Shown here: one piece after another, positions 41,987-51,158 of the stretch
Numbering within the stretch: position 1 is the first letter of the stretch
Layout: every line of letters starts with the position of its first letter
NCBI GenBank assembly: GCA_046541415.1
Contig: JBKHDI010000010.1
Span: 1 to 64,000, forward strand
Direction of reading: 5' to 3'
Length of the DNA: 64,000 nt
From: CAZOVB01 sp046541415
Lineage (GTDB): Bacteria > Planctomycetota > Phycisphaerae > SM23-33
Notes under the pieces: generated by a model
Seen by the model: the letters and a program-made list of their open reading frames with translations, nothing else
What the model was told of the DNA's origin: nothing
Database searches by the model: none
Position numbers and translations under genes: made by a program

Positions 41987-42252
41987 GGGGGCAAGGCGAT
42001 GGAATCGAGATCGACGCGCTGCAGTGTCGTCAATTATCTGGCCGTTGGTCGCGTTGGGCCTGGCCGGCTGGGCTTGCGGGCAAATCTCCGGTCAGAAAGA
42101 GACTCGTATTCTGGCTGACCTACATCGCACTGATCGTTGAAGTGTTCATCCTGTCCGGCCTGGCCAGAGGCCTGCGCTGAAGGCGGATGGCTCGGGCAAC
42201 CCCGGGTTTGACACTTCTTCCTGAAACGTATAACTACTTATGAAACCATACG
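41987..42252. other. gap with two out-of-frame membrane-like segments
   Basis: Frame from GTG 42024 encodes a 37-residue peptide with IIWPLVALGLAGWACG. A different frame ending at 42180 encodes LVFWLTYIALIVEVFILSG without a good start. Together they could be remnants of a small two-helix membrane protein split by a frameshift, or chance. No clear terminator for the flanking genes was found. Confidence 0.3.
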
Positions 42253-44544
42253 TTAGTTGTCTTGTTCTTCCAGTTTGGCCTGAATGGTCTGCGGTTCGAG
42301 TCCGGCGGCGTGGAAGACGAGGTTGCGGGCGAGCCGGTAGGCCGAGTCGGGATGGTACCCGCTGACATCGAAGCATTCGTAGCCCAGCAGGGCGGCGGTG
42401 ATGTCATCTCGGCTGATGAAGATGTTGGTGTTCATCATCGGCATGCCCAGCAGCTGGGGCGTGGTGACGTTGTGGAATTTCCGGCGTGCGGTGCCCCGGA
42501 AGGTGATATCGGTCAGCTTCCACTGGCCGAGGTTGTACACAGCATGGCCGGCCGGGAGGATGTTGGCAGTGACGAAGGGGCTGTCGCTGAACCTGCGTAT
42601 CAGGGTGTCTGCGGCCTGGGCGAAATCACTGTCGCCGCCGGCGGCGTCGATGAGGATCTTACCTCCCCCGGCCACGAAGGTCTTGATCGCCGCGACCTGT
42701 TCGTCGGTCAGGTTGAACTTTCCCGTTCCGGTCAGAACGGCCAGCTTGGCACCGGACTTGGGCAGATCGGTGATTTCGATCGGATCGGGCAGTTCCAGGG
42801 CCACGCCTGTCCGCTCTGCCAGCCGGCGGCCAAAGGCCTCCCACGCCAGCGGCTCGGGGTTGTAATTGCCCGCGTATTTCAGCCGCGCGACCTTGACGGT
42901 GGCTACGGGCCGACCCTCGAAAGGCTCGGGCCAGTGGCTTACGCCCCGGTTGCGGAGTTTGGCCTTGTCGGTCTGGTAGAGGAAGATGTTGGCTGCGGTC
43001 TGCCAGGCCCACAGCCCCGCCGGGCCACGCTCCTGGGCCTGCCAGAAATACCCCAGATCCTTGGACGTGTGAATCACCAGGGGCCTGACGCCGTTGTGGA
43101 TCATCTCCAGCTGGGCCCGCGCGCCGGTTGGCTGGTAGTGCAGCGTGTAGAAGGGGTGGTCGGCCGGAACGGCAGTCAGCTCGTATTCCGGGAAGATCTT
43201 CTGATAGACCTTCTTCATCGCCAGGTGGAACGCCTGGTTGTCGGATTCGTTGACCGAGAGGATCGTCCCGCCGTGTCGGACATACTCCCGGAGTTTCTCC
43301 AGGTGTTCGTCGGTGAACTTCGGCGCCTGGTTACCGGCGATATAGAGGAACGGCGCGTCGTGCCACTCGGTGACGGGCACGTCCAGAGGAACGATCTGCC
43401 AGTTGACGGTCCTCTCGAACTTGTCCGTCAGCCATCGGGTGAGGTTGGTCAGGTCGCGTGGGCGGTTATTCCAACGCCCCGGGTATTCCAACTTGTTGAA
43501 CAGAACAGGGTTACGTCCGCGGACCAGGAAAAGCAGGTAGAAGGACGTGTTCTTGACGTCGCGGTTCTTTTTCCGCATGTCGGGGATGATGCGGATCGCC
43601 CCTTCCTTGTACCAGTCCTTCCGGCCGAAGTATTTGTACCCGCTGGCCAGGCCGATGCGTTCCACCCCGTACATGTAATAGGGGAAGCGTTTGTTTTCAT
43701 CGAGGGTCTGGGCGAACTGGTCTTCGAACCACTTCATGCCGCGGCTGAGCTGGGGGGTGCCGAAGTCACCCCTGCATTCCAGGAACGCCCGGGACTGGAG
43801 GTTCTCCAGGCAGACGTAGAGGCTGGCTATGCCTGCGCTGGTCATCGTACGGGTGGAGTTGTCGTTGGAACGATCCTTGATCCGCCAGCGGCTGCCGTGC
43901 TTCTCCAGTCGGGTGTCCTTGTAGGGCCAACCCCCGTCGCGGTTCTGGGCGAGGTTCCAGTAGTCCCGGACCATTTCCCAGTAGCCCCTGGGGATCTCGA
44001 CATTGGCCAGCGAGCCGGCCCAGACGCCCAGCAGCCCGTACTGGCTGTTGGAATGGTCGCCGTGGCGTTTGTCTTCCTTGTCGACGTCATAGCCGTAACT
44101 TCCATACTCGGTGCCCTTCATCAGGGTGCGAACGTCATCCTTGAGCAGTCGGAGGAACTCGCCCTGCAGGGGCGAGCCGTTCTCGGAGGCCTGGGCGGCT
44201 GAAAGCCAGACCTGGCAGCGCATGGCCAGCGAGTAGGTCTTGGCGGTGTCGGTATTCTTGAGGTAGGTCAGGGCCTTCTGCATCCGCGGATCTCGCGGTT
44301 TGACGCCCGTTTCGAGCATGGCATAGGCAGCCAGGGCCGTGATCCCGACAGGGTACTTTTTCATCGCGCTGGACCAGGAACCGTCCTTATCCTGCTTGTT
44401 CCAGAGGACTTCCACGCCGTTGGCGATAGCTTCTTCGACCTTCCTGTCGGAGAACTCCACGGTACGTTTGGCGCCCGAGGCGGGCCGGGCGGCCAACATC
44501 AGCAGCAGACAAGCCAGTACCAACAGCGATCGAGAACGGGGCAT
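42253..44544 (-). CDS. DUF4159-domain protein with terpenoid-cyclase-like N-terminus
   Basis: A 763-aa secreted protein. The signal peptide ends at ARPASGA. Residues about 30-340 form repeated helices with KQDKDGSWSS, NRDGGWPY and GITALAAYAML, as in squalene-cyclase/prenyltransferase toroids. Two Rossmann-like DUF4159 regions follow (WNNRPRDLTNLTRWLTDKF and the C-terminal YAGNYNPEPLAWEAFGRRL). The family is common in planctomycetes and has no established function. It is preceded by a good promoter overlapped by an inverted repeat. Confidence 0.82.
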   Translation of the reverse strand: MPRSRSLLVLACLLLMLAARPASGAKRTVEFSDRKVEEAIANGVEVLWNKQDKDGSWSSAMKKYPVGITALAAYAMLETGVKPRDPRMQKALTYLKNTDTAKTYSLAMRCQVWLSAAQASENGSPLQGEFLRLLKDDVRTLMKGTEYGSYGYDVDKEDKRHGDHSNSQYGLLGVWAGSLANVEIPRGYWEMVRDYWNLAQNRDGGWPYKDTRLEKHGSRWRIKDRSNDNSTRTMTSAGIASLYVCLENLQSRAFLECRGDFGTPQLSRGMKWFEDQFAQTLDENKRFPYYMYGVERIGLASGYKYFGRKDWYKEGAIRIIPDMRKKNRDVKNTSFYLLFLVRGRNPVLFNKLEYPGRWNNRPRDLTNLTRWLTDKFERTVNWQIVPLDVPVTEWHDAPFLYIAGNQAPKFTDEHLEKLREYVRHGGTILSVNESDNQAFHLAMKKVYQKIFPEYELTAVPADHPFYTLHYQPTGARAQLEMIHNGVRPLVIHTSKDLGYFWQAQERGPAGLWAWQTAANIFLYQTDKAKLRNRGVSHWPEPFEGRPVATVKVARLKYAGNYNPEPLAWEAFGRRLAERTGVALELPDPIEITDLPKSGAKLAVLTGTGKFNLTDEQVAAIKTFVAGGGKILIDAAGGDSDFAQAADTLIRRFSDSPFVTANILPAGHAVYNLGQWKLTDITFRGTARRKFHNVTTPQLLGMPMMNTNIFISRDDITAALLGYECFDVSGYHPDSAYRLARNLVFHAAGLEPQTIQAKLEEQDN

Positions 44545-44591
44545 GTGAAACTCCTGGCAGGTTAAGGCCTTGGTACCCGAGGGTCGTTCGG

Positions 44592-44630
44592 GGGTATACA
44601 GATTATACCCTCTTTCCGATATACGGCCAA
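44592..44630 (-). promoter_or_regulatory. promoter with overlapping inverted repeat for the DUF4159 gene
   Basis: On the minus strand TTGGCC (44625-44630), a 17-bp spacer and perfect TATAAT (44602-44607). A perfect 7-bp inverted repeat GGGTATA-N5-TATACCC (44592-44610) covers the -10. The predicted leader to the ATG is about 50 nt. The repeat's place suggests a repressor operator. Confidence 0.6.
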
Positions 44631-44681
44631 GCGAATTGAAGGGTTCTCCGCCTCGGACAAATGCGGCAACGTCTGGGTTTC

Positions 44682-47051
44682 TCAGGCCGTCGTACCGGCT
44701 GTGGGCTGGGGCGAACTGCTCCTGCCGCTGCGCGGGTGTTTCTCAGCCGCCGATGGCTTTTCGCCTTCGGGCGTCGGGTAGGCAATGCGCGCGTGGTAGA
44801 AGCTGCAGAGACTCTTGACCAGCGAGACCTCGATCTCGTGGACTTCGCGGAGGGTCAGGTTGCAGCTGTCCAGTTGGCCGTCGGTCATCCGTCGGGTGAC
44901 CATGGTGTGGACCTGGTTCTCGATCCGTCCGGGCGTGGGGTCGGACATGGAGCGAACGGAGGACTCTGCGGCGTCTGCGAGCATGAGGATGGCGGCCTCG
45001 CGGCTGGAGGGCTTGGGCCCGGGATAGCGGAACTCGACTTCCTCGGGCAGGCGGTCGGAGCCCTTGTCCTTGCTCTGTTCGGTCGCAGCCCGGTAGAAGT
45101 ACTGCACCAGCGTCTTGCCGTGGTGGGTCGAAATGAACTCGTGCAGCACGCGGGGCAGGCCGTACTCGCGGGCCAGTTCCAGCCCGTCCTTGACGTGCCC
45201 GATGATAATCAGCAGGCTCATCGCAGGCGACAGACGGGCGTGCTTGGAGTCGCCGTCGGCCTGGTTCTCGATGAAGTAGGGGGGTTTGTGGATCTTGCCG
45301 ATGTCGTGGTAGTAGGCCCCCACGCGTGCCAGCAGCCCGCGGGCGCCGATGGCCTCAGCGGCCGCTTCGCACATCGCCCCCAACTGGAGCGAATGGTTGT
45401 ACGTGCCCGGCGCTTCCATCGCCAGGCGTTTGAGCAGGGGCTTGGAGGCGTCGCACCACTCCAGCAGGGTCATGCTGGTGGCGAAGCGATAGATGCGCTC
45501 GATCATCGGCAGCAGGCCCTGGAGCAGGAAGCCGACCAGCACGGCCGCAGCCAGGCCTCGCAGGGCGGAATCCAGCGTGAAGGTCCAGGGAATCGCCTCG
45601 ACCCAGCCGATCAGCCAGACCCCGCCGGCCAGGGCTGCGCCGGATACCGCGGCGACGCGGATCAACTTGGTTCGCGACCGGACATCCTGCAGTTGCAGGA
45701 TGGCCACGGCCGTGGCGCCCAGAAGCACCAGCAGCAACTGGATATCCCCGCGGAGAATCAGCACGAGCAGGGCGGCCTGGACGCTGCAGATGGTCAAGGC
45801 GAACCGCTGGTCGTAAACCAGCGATGCGATGGTCGCCACGATCAGCAGGCTGAAGATGGTGGTGTGCGGGTCCCAGGCCAACCCGTGGACGGTCAGGCGG
45901 GCGGCGATAAGCATCAGCAGCATGAGCATCAGCAGGGAGAATGCCCGCCAGTGGTTCTCGACGATCCGCCGGTAGTACTTGGCGACATAGGCAGCCAGCA
46001 GGGCCAGCAGGGCGGCGATCAATCCGCCCCGGCCCGCGAAGTAGCCGATCGCATCCAGCGGTGCAAGTGAGCGTCTCTGGTCGTGGTAGGCCTGGTGCTC
46101 GGCCTTGAGCAGCGACAGTTCCGAGGCCGTCAGCCCATCGGAGCGGACAGGCTCGAGCGGGCCCGGAGCGCTGGCCCGGGCCAGGACTTCCCCGGCCAGA
46201 TGCTGCTCACGGAGGTAGGTCGGCAGCAGCTCGGGCTGGCGGGTGCGGACCCACTCAACCGACTGGCTGATCCGCAATTCGGTGGCCTCGGGGTCGAAGG
46301 TATACAGCGGGCCGGCGCGGCTGATCTGCCTGGCCAACCATTCCAGCACGCCTGCCCGGGCCGGCGGGGCCAGCGCTGTCAGTTCGTCACCGGCCTGGAT
46401 GAGGGCCTTTTGCAGTTGCAGCGGGTCCTGGAGGACTACCAGGTCCTGAATGTTGATCCGCTCGACGCCATCGGGATGGGCCAGCAGGACTTCCTTGGCG
46501 GGCCTGGATCGCTGGCTGGCGGCCTGGTCGGAACGCACGACCGGAATCGAGGCGAACATGCGGCGGATCTGCTCTGCAGCCCGGGCGACCTCGGCGGGGG
46601 GCATGGTGCCCAGTTTTTCGCGGAGGGCAGCCAACTGTTCCGGGCCTGTCAGGTTGAACTGTTCGATCAGCTCCGGCCCGTCGATCTGCTCGTCAGGCTG
46701 GGCCAAAGCAGCGGCCATCTGCTGCAGTTGACGGGTGACAGCCTGTGCAGTCGAGCCGGCGAATCGGAAGACCGCGGGCGTGAAATCCCGCGCCTGCTCG
46801 GCAGAACGCTTGGCCAGGAAGTTCAGTCGGGCGCGGATGTCGCGCGGCAGATACTGGCCTACGCGGTAGGGATCGGTTGGATCGACGGAGGCATCCAGCG
46901 CGACCAGCGCGGCGAAGAACGCCAACAGCAGAAGCAGCGCCCCGAGTCCGCCGGCCTGGCGGAACCGACGCCACCAGCCCAGTTTCTGGGCGGGGATATG
47001 CTTGCGGACCTCCAGGCGCCGTCGACGTACGTTTCGTTTAAAAGGCCACAT
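44682..47051 (-). CDS. pgpH: 7TM-HD family c-di-AMP phosphodiesterase (PgpH-like)
   Basis: A 789-aa membrane protein. An N-terminal helix (about 33-50) is followed by an extracytoplasmic 7TMR-HDED-type domain to about residue 320. Seven hydrophobic segments come next. The cytoplasmic HD domain has GTYNHSLQLGAMCEAAAE, the HDIG motif in YYHDIGKIHKPPYFIENQ, FISTHHGKTLVQYFY, and LMLADAAESSVRS. This architecture degrades c-di-AMP in Listeria PgpH. It lies 41 bp after phoH, an arrangement usual in bacteria. The cdaA synthase is 20 kb away. Confidence 0.9.
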   Translation of the reverse strand: MWPFKRNVRRRRLEVRKHIPAQKLGWWRRFRQAGGLGALLLLLAFFAALVALDASVDPTDPYRVGQYLPRDIRARLNFLAKRSAEQARDFTPAVFRFAGSTAQAVTRQLQQMAAALAQPDEQIDGPELIEQFNLTGPEQLAALREKLGTMPPAEVARAAEQIRRMFASIPVVRSDQAASQRSRPAKEVLLAHPDGVERINIQDLVVLQDPLQLQKALIQAGDELTALAPPARAGVLEWLARQISRAGPLYTFDPEATELRISQSVEWVRTRQPELLPTYLREQHLAGEVLARASAPGPLEPVRSDGLTASELSLLKAEHQAYHDQRRSLAPLDAIGYFAGRGGLIAALLALLAAYVAKYYRRIVENHWRAFSLLMLMLLMLIAARLTVHGLAWDPHTTIFSLLIVATIASLVYDQRFALTICSVQAALLVLILRGDIQLLLVLLGATAVAILQLQDVRSRTKLIRVAAVSGAALAGGVWLIGWVEAIPWTFTLDSALRGLAAAVLVGFLLQGLLPMIERIYRFATSMTLLEWCDASKPLLKRLAMEAPGTYNHSLQLGAMCEAAAEAIGARGLLARVGAYYHDIGKIHKPPYFIENQADGDSKHARLSPAMSLLIIIGHVKDGLELAREYGLPRVLHEFISTHHGKTLVQYFYRAATEQSKDKGSDRLPEEVEFRYPGPKPSSREAAILMLADAAESSVRSMSDPTPGRIENQVHTMVTRRMTDGQLDSCNLTLREVHEIEVSLVKSLCSFYHARIAYPTPEGEKPSAAEKHPRSGRSSSPQPTAGTTA

Positions 47052-47092
47052 GGTTACCTGCTGATCGGGTCAACGCAGCTTCGACGGACCGG

Positions 47093-48130
47093 TCAGGATC
47101 CCGACGGGTCGGTCCCGGCACCGCCGGCAGATTCCTCGTCCTGCTGGCCCTGGTCGGCATCCGACGTCTCCGCCTTCTCGCCCTGCTGCTGTCTGCCTAT
47201 CGGATCGGAGCCATAGGCTTCTACGATATTCTGCACCAGCCTGTGACGGACGATGTCTCCGCGGGCCAGGGTGATGAACGATAACCCCTTGATGCCGTTG
47301 AGCCTGCGGCGGGCATCGACCAGGCCGCTGTCGGCGCGGCGGGGCAGGTCGACCTGGCTGTCATCGCCGGTGACGATCATCTTCGAGCCGTGGCCCATCC
47401 GCGTCAGGAACATCATCATCTGCGGAACGGTGGTGTTCTGGGCCTCGTCGAGGATGATCACCGAATCGTTCAGCGTCCTGCCGCGCATGAAGGCCAGCGG
47501 AATCACCTCGATGACATCATTGGCCATGAAGCGGCGGATCTGGTCGTACTCCATCATATCGTGCAGGCCGTCGAACAGCGGGCGGAGGTACGGGTTGACT
47601 TTCGCCTGCATGTCTCCGGGCAGGAAGCCCAGCTTCTCACCGGCCTCGACGGCAGGGCGGACGAGCACCAGCCGCTTGACCAGGTCGTGCTTGAGCAGAT
47701 GGACAGCCATGGCCACCGCCAGGTAGGTTTTGCCCGTCCCGGCAGGTCCGGTGCAGAAGACCAGGTCCTTGGTCTGCATCGCTTCGAGGTACTTGCGCTG
47801 GCCGGCCGTCTTGGGCTTGATCAACTGCCCGGCCGCGTAGACGTCCAGCAGGTCGCCGGCCTGTTTGCGGTTCTGCGTCGCAGCGGCGCTGATGGCTTCG
47901 ACCACGGCGGATTCCGTCAGCGACTCCTGGCGGCGCAGGGCCCGCTGGAGTTGTTCCAGCACGGCTGCGGCGCGGGCGACGTTGGTGCTGTTGCCCGTTA
48001 CCGTAACCTTGCCGTCGCGCGCGAACACCTGGACGCCCAGGGCCTCGCGGATCAGGCGCAGGTGACGGTCGGCCGGGCCGAACAGGATCGCCCGTTTCTT
48101 CGGATTCTGCAGTGTAATGCTCAGTTCCAA
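47093..48130 (-). CDS. phoH: PhoH-family ATPase
   Basis: A 345-aa P-loop ATPase thought to act in RNA metabolism. Residues 1-70 resemble a KH-like domain. Walker A is GPAGTGKTYLA, Walker B is VIILDEAQNT, and VTGDDSQVDLP and GDIVRHRLVQNIVEAY are family marks. The start is TTG 48130, supported by GGAGG six bases upstream. The C-terminal 35 residues are polar. It is probably co-transcribed with pgpH. No ybeY is found immediately downstream. Confidence 0.92.
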   Translation of the reverse strand: MELSITLQNPKKRAILFGPADRHLRLIREALGVQVFARDGKVTVTGNSTNVARAAAVLEQLQRALRRQESLTESAVVEAISAAATQNRKQAGDLLDVYAAGQLIKPKTAGQRKYLEAMQTKDLVFCTGPAGTGKTYLAVAMAVHLLKHDLVKRLVLVRPAVEAGEKLGFLPGDMQAKVNPYLRPLFDGLHDMMEYDQIRRFMANDVIEVIPLAFMRGRTLNDSVIILDEAQNTTVPQMMMFLTRMGHGSKMIVTGDDSQVDLPRRADSGLVDARRRLNGIKGLSFITLARGDIVRHRLVQNIVEAYGSDPIGRQQQGEKAETSDADQGQQDEESAGGAGTDPSGS

Positions 48131-48275
48131 GAGCCACCTCCGGAAGGAGTCTTACTGTGGCAGGGTCGGGATATCAGCATAGCAGCCAGGCGGGAGCTTG
48201 CGTAGGGGCTGTACAAGGGAATTTTACGCGCCTGGGCAGGGAGAAGTTCGCCCTTTGGGCAGGTTTACGAAAACA

Positions 48276-48306
48276 GCCGGGACGACCCAAGTAGGATCGT
48301 CCCGGC
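48276..48306 (-). terminator. terminator after the prepilin-like gene
   Basis: Perfect 10-bp arms GCCGGGACGA/TCGTCCCGGC with an 11-nt loop, 43 bp after the stop. The minus strand continues TGTTTTCGT. Confidence 0.75.
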
Positions 48307-48349
48307 CGGTGTTCTCAATCAGATGGCCGCGAGGCGGCCCATCCGAAGG

Positions 48350-49096
48350 TCAGTTCGAGTCGGATTCCTGACCGTTTTCGCTCCACCCGTTGCCGATACC
48401 CCACCAGAGGGCGGAGTTCTCTTCTTCGTCGGCATCTCCACGGGCTTCGCTGAAGATGTTGTCGCCGTCCATGCCGAGTTCATCGTAGCGCTTCTCGCCG
48501 GACCAGGTCACCGAACTGTTGACGTTCAGGTAGTTCACGCCGTCGGTGTGCGCTTCCGAGCCGGTCTCGCCGTCCTTGTTGTTCAGCGGACGGTCGGCCA
48601 TGATCACCACGCCACCGGCGAGGTTGTTGCTCAGCCTGGCGTCGAACGAGTCGGTGGTCGGCTGGACCGCGTAGCTGGTGTTGCTCCAGGCGGTAAAGCC
48701 GTACTTGGCAGCGCCGCGATCGGGGTTGGTCACTTCGCTGTCTCCGGGGCACTTGAACTGGCCATCGGAGACGTTGCCTTCGTTGACCAGCAGCCAGTAC
48801 GTCTGGATGGCGCAGTTTTGCACGTTGGCGTTGGTGAACAGGTCGTCCTTGTTGTTGACGGCGTTGGCATCGCCGTTCTGCGGCGTGCCACCGTCAGCCC
48901 CATTGTACGGGAAGCCGTTGTTGTCGGCTTCGTAGATCGCCAGGGCCTTGGGGAAACCGCTAAGGGTGGCGCCACAGGCTGTCCGGGCGGCCAGGGCGCG
49001 GGCCCTCTGGATGCTCGGCAGCAGGATCGAGACCAGCAGCGCGATGATCGCGATGACCACCAGCAGCTCGATCAGGGTAAAACCTTTACGTCGCAT
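48350..49096 (-). CDS. prepilin-type N-terminal cleavage/methylation domain protein
   Basis: A 248-aa type IV pilin-like or type II pseudopilin protein. The leader MRRKG|FTLIELLVVIAIIALL has the prepilin peptidase site (Gly before Phe) and Glu5 of the mature chain. The body is rich in Asn, Gly and Asp. SEAHTDGVNYL resembles the C-terminal H-x-DG region of planctomycete pseudopilins. The acidic tail ends ESDSN. It stands alone, without other secretion or pilus genes. AAGGAG lies 7 bp upstream. Confidence 0.85.
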   Translation of the reverse strand: MRRKGFTLIELLVVIAIIALLVSILLPSIQRARALAARTACGATLSGFPKALAIYEADNNGFPYNGADGGTPQNGDANAVNNKDDLFTNANVQNCAIQTYWLLVNEGNVSDGQFKCPGDSEVTNPDRGAAKYGFTAWSNTSYAVQPTTDSFDARLSNNLAGGVVIMADRPLNNKDGETGSEAHTDGVNYLNVNSSVTWSGEKRYDELGMDGDNIFSEARGDADEEENSALWWGIGNGWSENGQESDSN

Positions 49097-49693
49097 GATA
49101 ATACTCCTTCATAGGTTCTCAGCCCCCATGGTTCGCTTCTTTCGAGCCATTCCAACACCCGAAGGTATGGAATGATCAGATAATAGCTTCCAGTGCGGTT
49201 GGGCGTTGCAAAACTCGCTGGCCGCAAACCAACCAGGGCTGTTGGGTAAGTCCTGCCGGGACCATCCCGACAGAGAAGAACGGTAACATGTGTAAACCTT
49301 GCTCTATCCGCCGTCAACATCAGCAGACGACAGGTAGAGATGTTCCATGGGACGCAACCGGCAGGAGAACATCCTGCAGATTGCTCAGCAGAGCATCAGC
49401 CCCGCTGGCCTTGCACCGCGTCCGTGCGGGCTGTCCTGGCGATTCAGGCTCAAGCCGGCGAGGATGATGGGTATGATAGTTTTGAGAGCAGATAATTCTC
49501 GCTATCGTCCGACCTCGCCTGGTCGCCATCCGTATAATATCCTCCCGGCAGGGGGGATGTCAACAGGTTCGGACGGTTTTTACTGCGTCGACCGACACGC
49601 CGAGATCATTGACATCGGCCGGTCCCTTGGTTCTACTGCTTCACGAGGCCCCATCCTTCCATGGCAAGGCCCCAAGACCTCCACGGAGAGCCC
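49097..49693. other. divergent regulatory region, prepilin gene and UDP-sugar pyrophosphorylase
   Basis: No gene is supported in about 600 bp. An inverted repeat CATTCCA-N13-TGGAATG (49148-49154 and 49168-49174) lies close to the prepilin start. The right end holds a promoter-like TATAAT and a hairpin. The remainder shows nothing I can name. Confidence 0.6.
49533..49558 (+). promoter_or_regulatory. -10 element and start-site hairpin upstream of the UDP-sugar pyrophosphorylase
   Basis: A perfect TATAAT lies at 49533-49538; the -35 is weak (CCGACC, 18 bp away). An 8-bp hairpin ATCCTCCC-GGCA-GGGGGGAT (49539-49558, one G-T pair) begins right at the expected transcription start. The leader to ATG 49694 would be about 150 nt. 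Confidence 0.4.
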
Positions 49694-51130
49694 ATGACCG
49701 AGATCAGCGATATCCGACGGAAGCTGGAAACCTACGACCAGGAACACCTCCTGCAGTTCTGGGACCAGCTGGATGAACCAAGCCGCCAGAAGCTCCGCCA
49801 GCAGATCCAGGACATCGACTTCGAGCACCTCGACGAACGGATGAAACAGTACGTCCACCAGAGGCCCCAGCTGCACCTGGATACATCCGAACTCCAGCCG
49901 CCCGAGGTCACCGGCGCCAAACCGGCCGATGATGCCCAGCAAGCCCGGTTCGACCAGGCACGCAGGCGCGGGCTGGAACTGCTGGCCGAGGGCAAAGTCG
50001 CCGCCTTCGTCGTCGCCGGAGGCCAAGGCACGAGACTGGGCTACGAAGGGCCCAAAGGCTGCTTCGAAGCCACGCCGGTCATGAAGAAATCCCTCTTCCA
50101 GGTCTTCGCCGAGCAGATCCTCGCCGCCTCCCGACGCAGCGGAAAGCCGATCCCCTGGTACGTCATGACCAGCCCGGCCAATGACGTAGCCACCCGCGCC
50201 TTCTTCCGCCAGAACGAGTTCTTCGGCCTGGATTCCGACGACGTGTTCTTCCTGGTCCAGGGCACGATGCCCGCGATCGGCTACGACGGCAGGCTCCTGC
50301 TGGCCGAGAAGGACAAACTCGCCCTGAGCCCCGATGGCCACGGCGGGTCGCTGCTGGCGCTGAAGCGCTCGGGCGCCCTGGACGACATGAAGCAGCGCGG
50401 CATCGAGCAGATCAGCTACTTCCAGGTCGACAATCCGCTGGTCCACTGCATCGACCCGCTGTTCATCGGTCTGCACGAGATGGCCGGAGCCGAGATGTCC
50501 GCCAAGGCCCTGCCCAAACGCGACCCGATGGAGAAACTCGGCAACTTCTGCGTCATCGACGGCAGGGTCCACGTGATCGAATACTCCGACATGCCCGACG
50601 AGTTGGCCGAGCAGACCACCGACGACGGCCGCCTGCGATTCAGCGCCGGCTCGATCGCCATCCACCTGATCGCCGTCTCGTTCCTGGATCGGCTGACCAA
50701 AACAGGGCGACTGGACCTGCCCTTCCACCGGGCAGAGAAGAAGGTCCCCTGCGTCGACCGCCAGGGCCAGCGCATCGAACCGCAGGAGCCCAACGCGGTC
50801 AAGCTGGAGATGTTCGTCTTCGATGCCATGCCCAAGGCCGAAGAAACCGTGATCCTCGAAACCCGCCGGGCCGAAGAATTCAGCCCCATCAAGAACGCCG
50901 AAGGCCCCGATTCGCCAGCCACCAGCCTGCACGACCAGATCCGCCGGGCGGCAGAATGGCTCGAAGCCGCCGGTGTGCAGGTCCCGCGCGACGCCGATGG
51001 ACAGATCGCCGCGGCGATCGAAATCTCCCCACTGCTGGCCGACTCCGCCGCGGAGCTGGCCGAGAAGATCGATCCGGAGAAGGTGCACATCGTCTCGGGC
51101 AAGACGCTCTACCTGGAACCCGAGGACTGA
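49694..51130 (+). CDS. UDPGP-family nucleotidyltransferase (UDP-N-acetylhexosamine pyrophosphorylase-like)
   Basis: A 478-aa eukaryote-like UDP-sugar pyrophosphorylase. The nucleotide loop is VVAGGQGTRLGYEGPKGCFE. KSLFQVFAEQI, YVMTSPANDVATRAFF, GTMPAIGYDG, SPDGHGGSLLAL and ISYFQVDNPLVHCIDPLFIG match UAP1/AGX-type enzymes, which make UDP-GlcNAc or UDP-GalNAc. Specificity cannot be read from the sequence. ATG 49694 follows GGAG; a 12-codon upstream extension is less likely. nadK follows by 28 bp. Confidence 0.87.
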   Translation: MTEISDIRRKLETYDQEHLLQFWDQLDEPSRQKLRQQIQDIDFEHLDERMKQYVHQRPQLHLDTSELQPPEVTGAKPADDAQQARFDQARRRGLELLAEGKVAAFVVAGGQGTRLGYEGPKGCFEATPVMKKSLFQVFAEQILAASRRSGKPIPWYVMTSPANDVATRAFFRQNEFFGLDSDDVFFLVQGTMPAIGYDGRLLLAEKDKLALSPDGHGGSLLALKRSGALDDMKQRGIEQISYFQVDNPLVHCIDPLFIGLHEMAGAEMSAKALPKRDPMEKLGNFCVIDGRVHVIEYSDMPDELAEQTTDDGRLRFSAGSIAIHLIAVSFLDRLTKTGRLDLPFHRAEKKVPCVDRQGQRIEPQEPNAVKLEMFVFDAMPKAEETVILETRRAEEFSPIKNAEGPDSPATSLHDQIRRAAEWLEAAGVQVPRDADGQIAAAIEISPLLADSAAELAEKIDPEKVHIVSGKTLYLEPED

Positions 51131-51158
51131 TCGACAGAACGTGCGAAACGAGGCGAAC

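Noticed and set aside
42262..44202. 646-codon plus-strand frame across the DUF4159 gene
   Set aside because: Antisense shadow; the minus-strand gene has a signal peptide, promoter and domain motifs.
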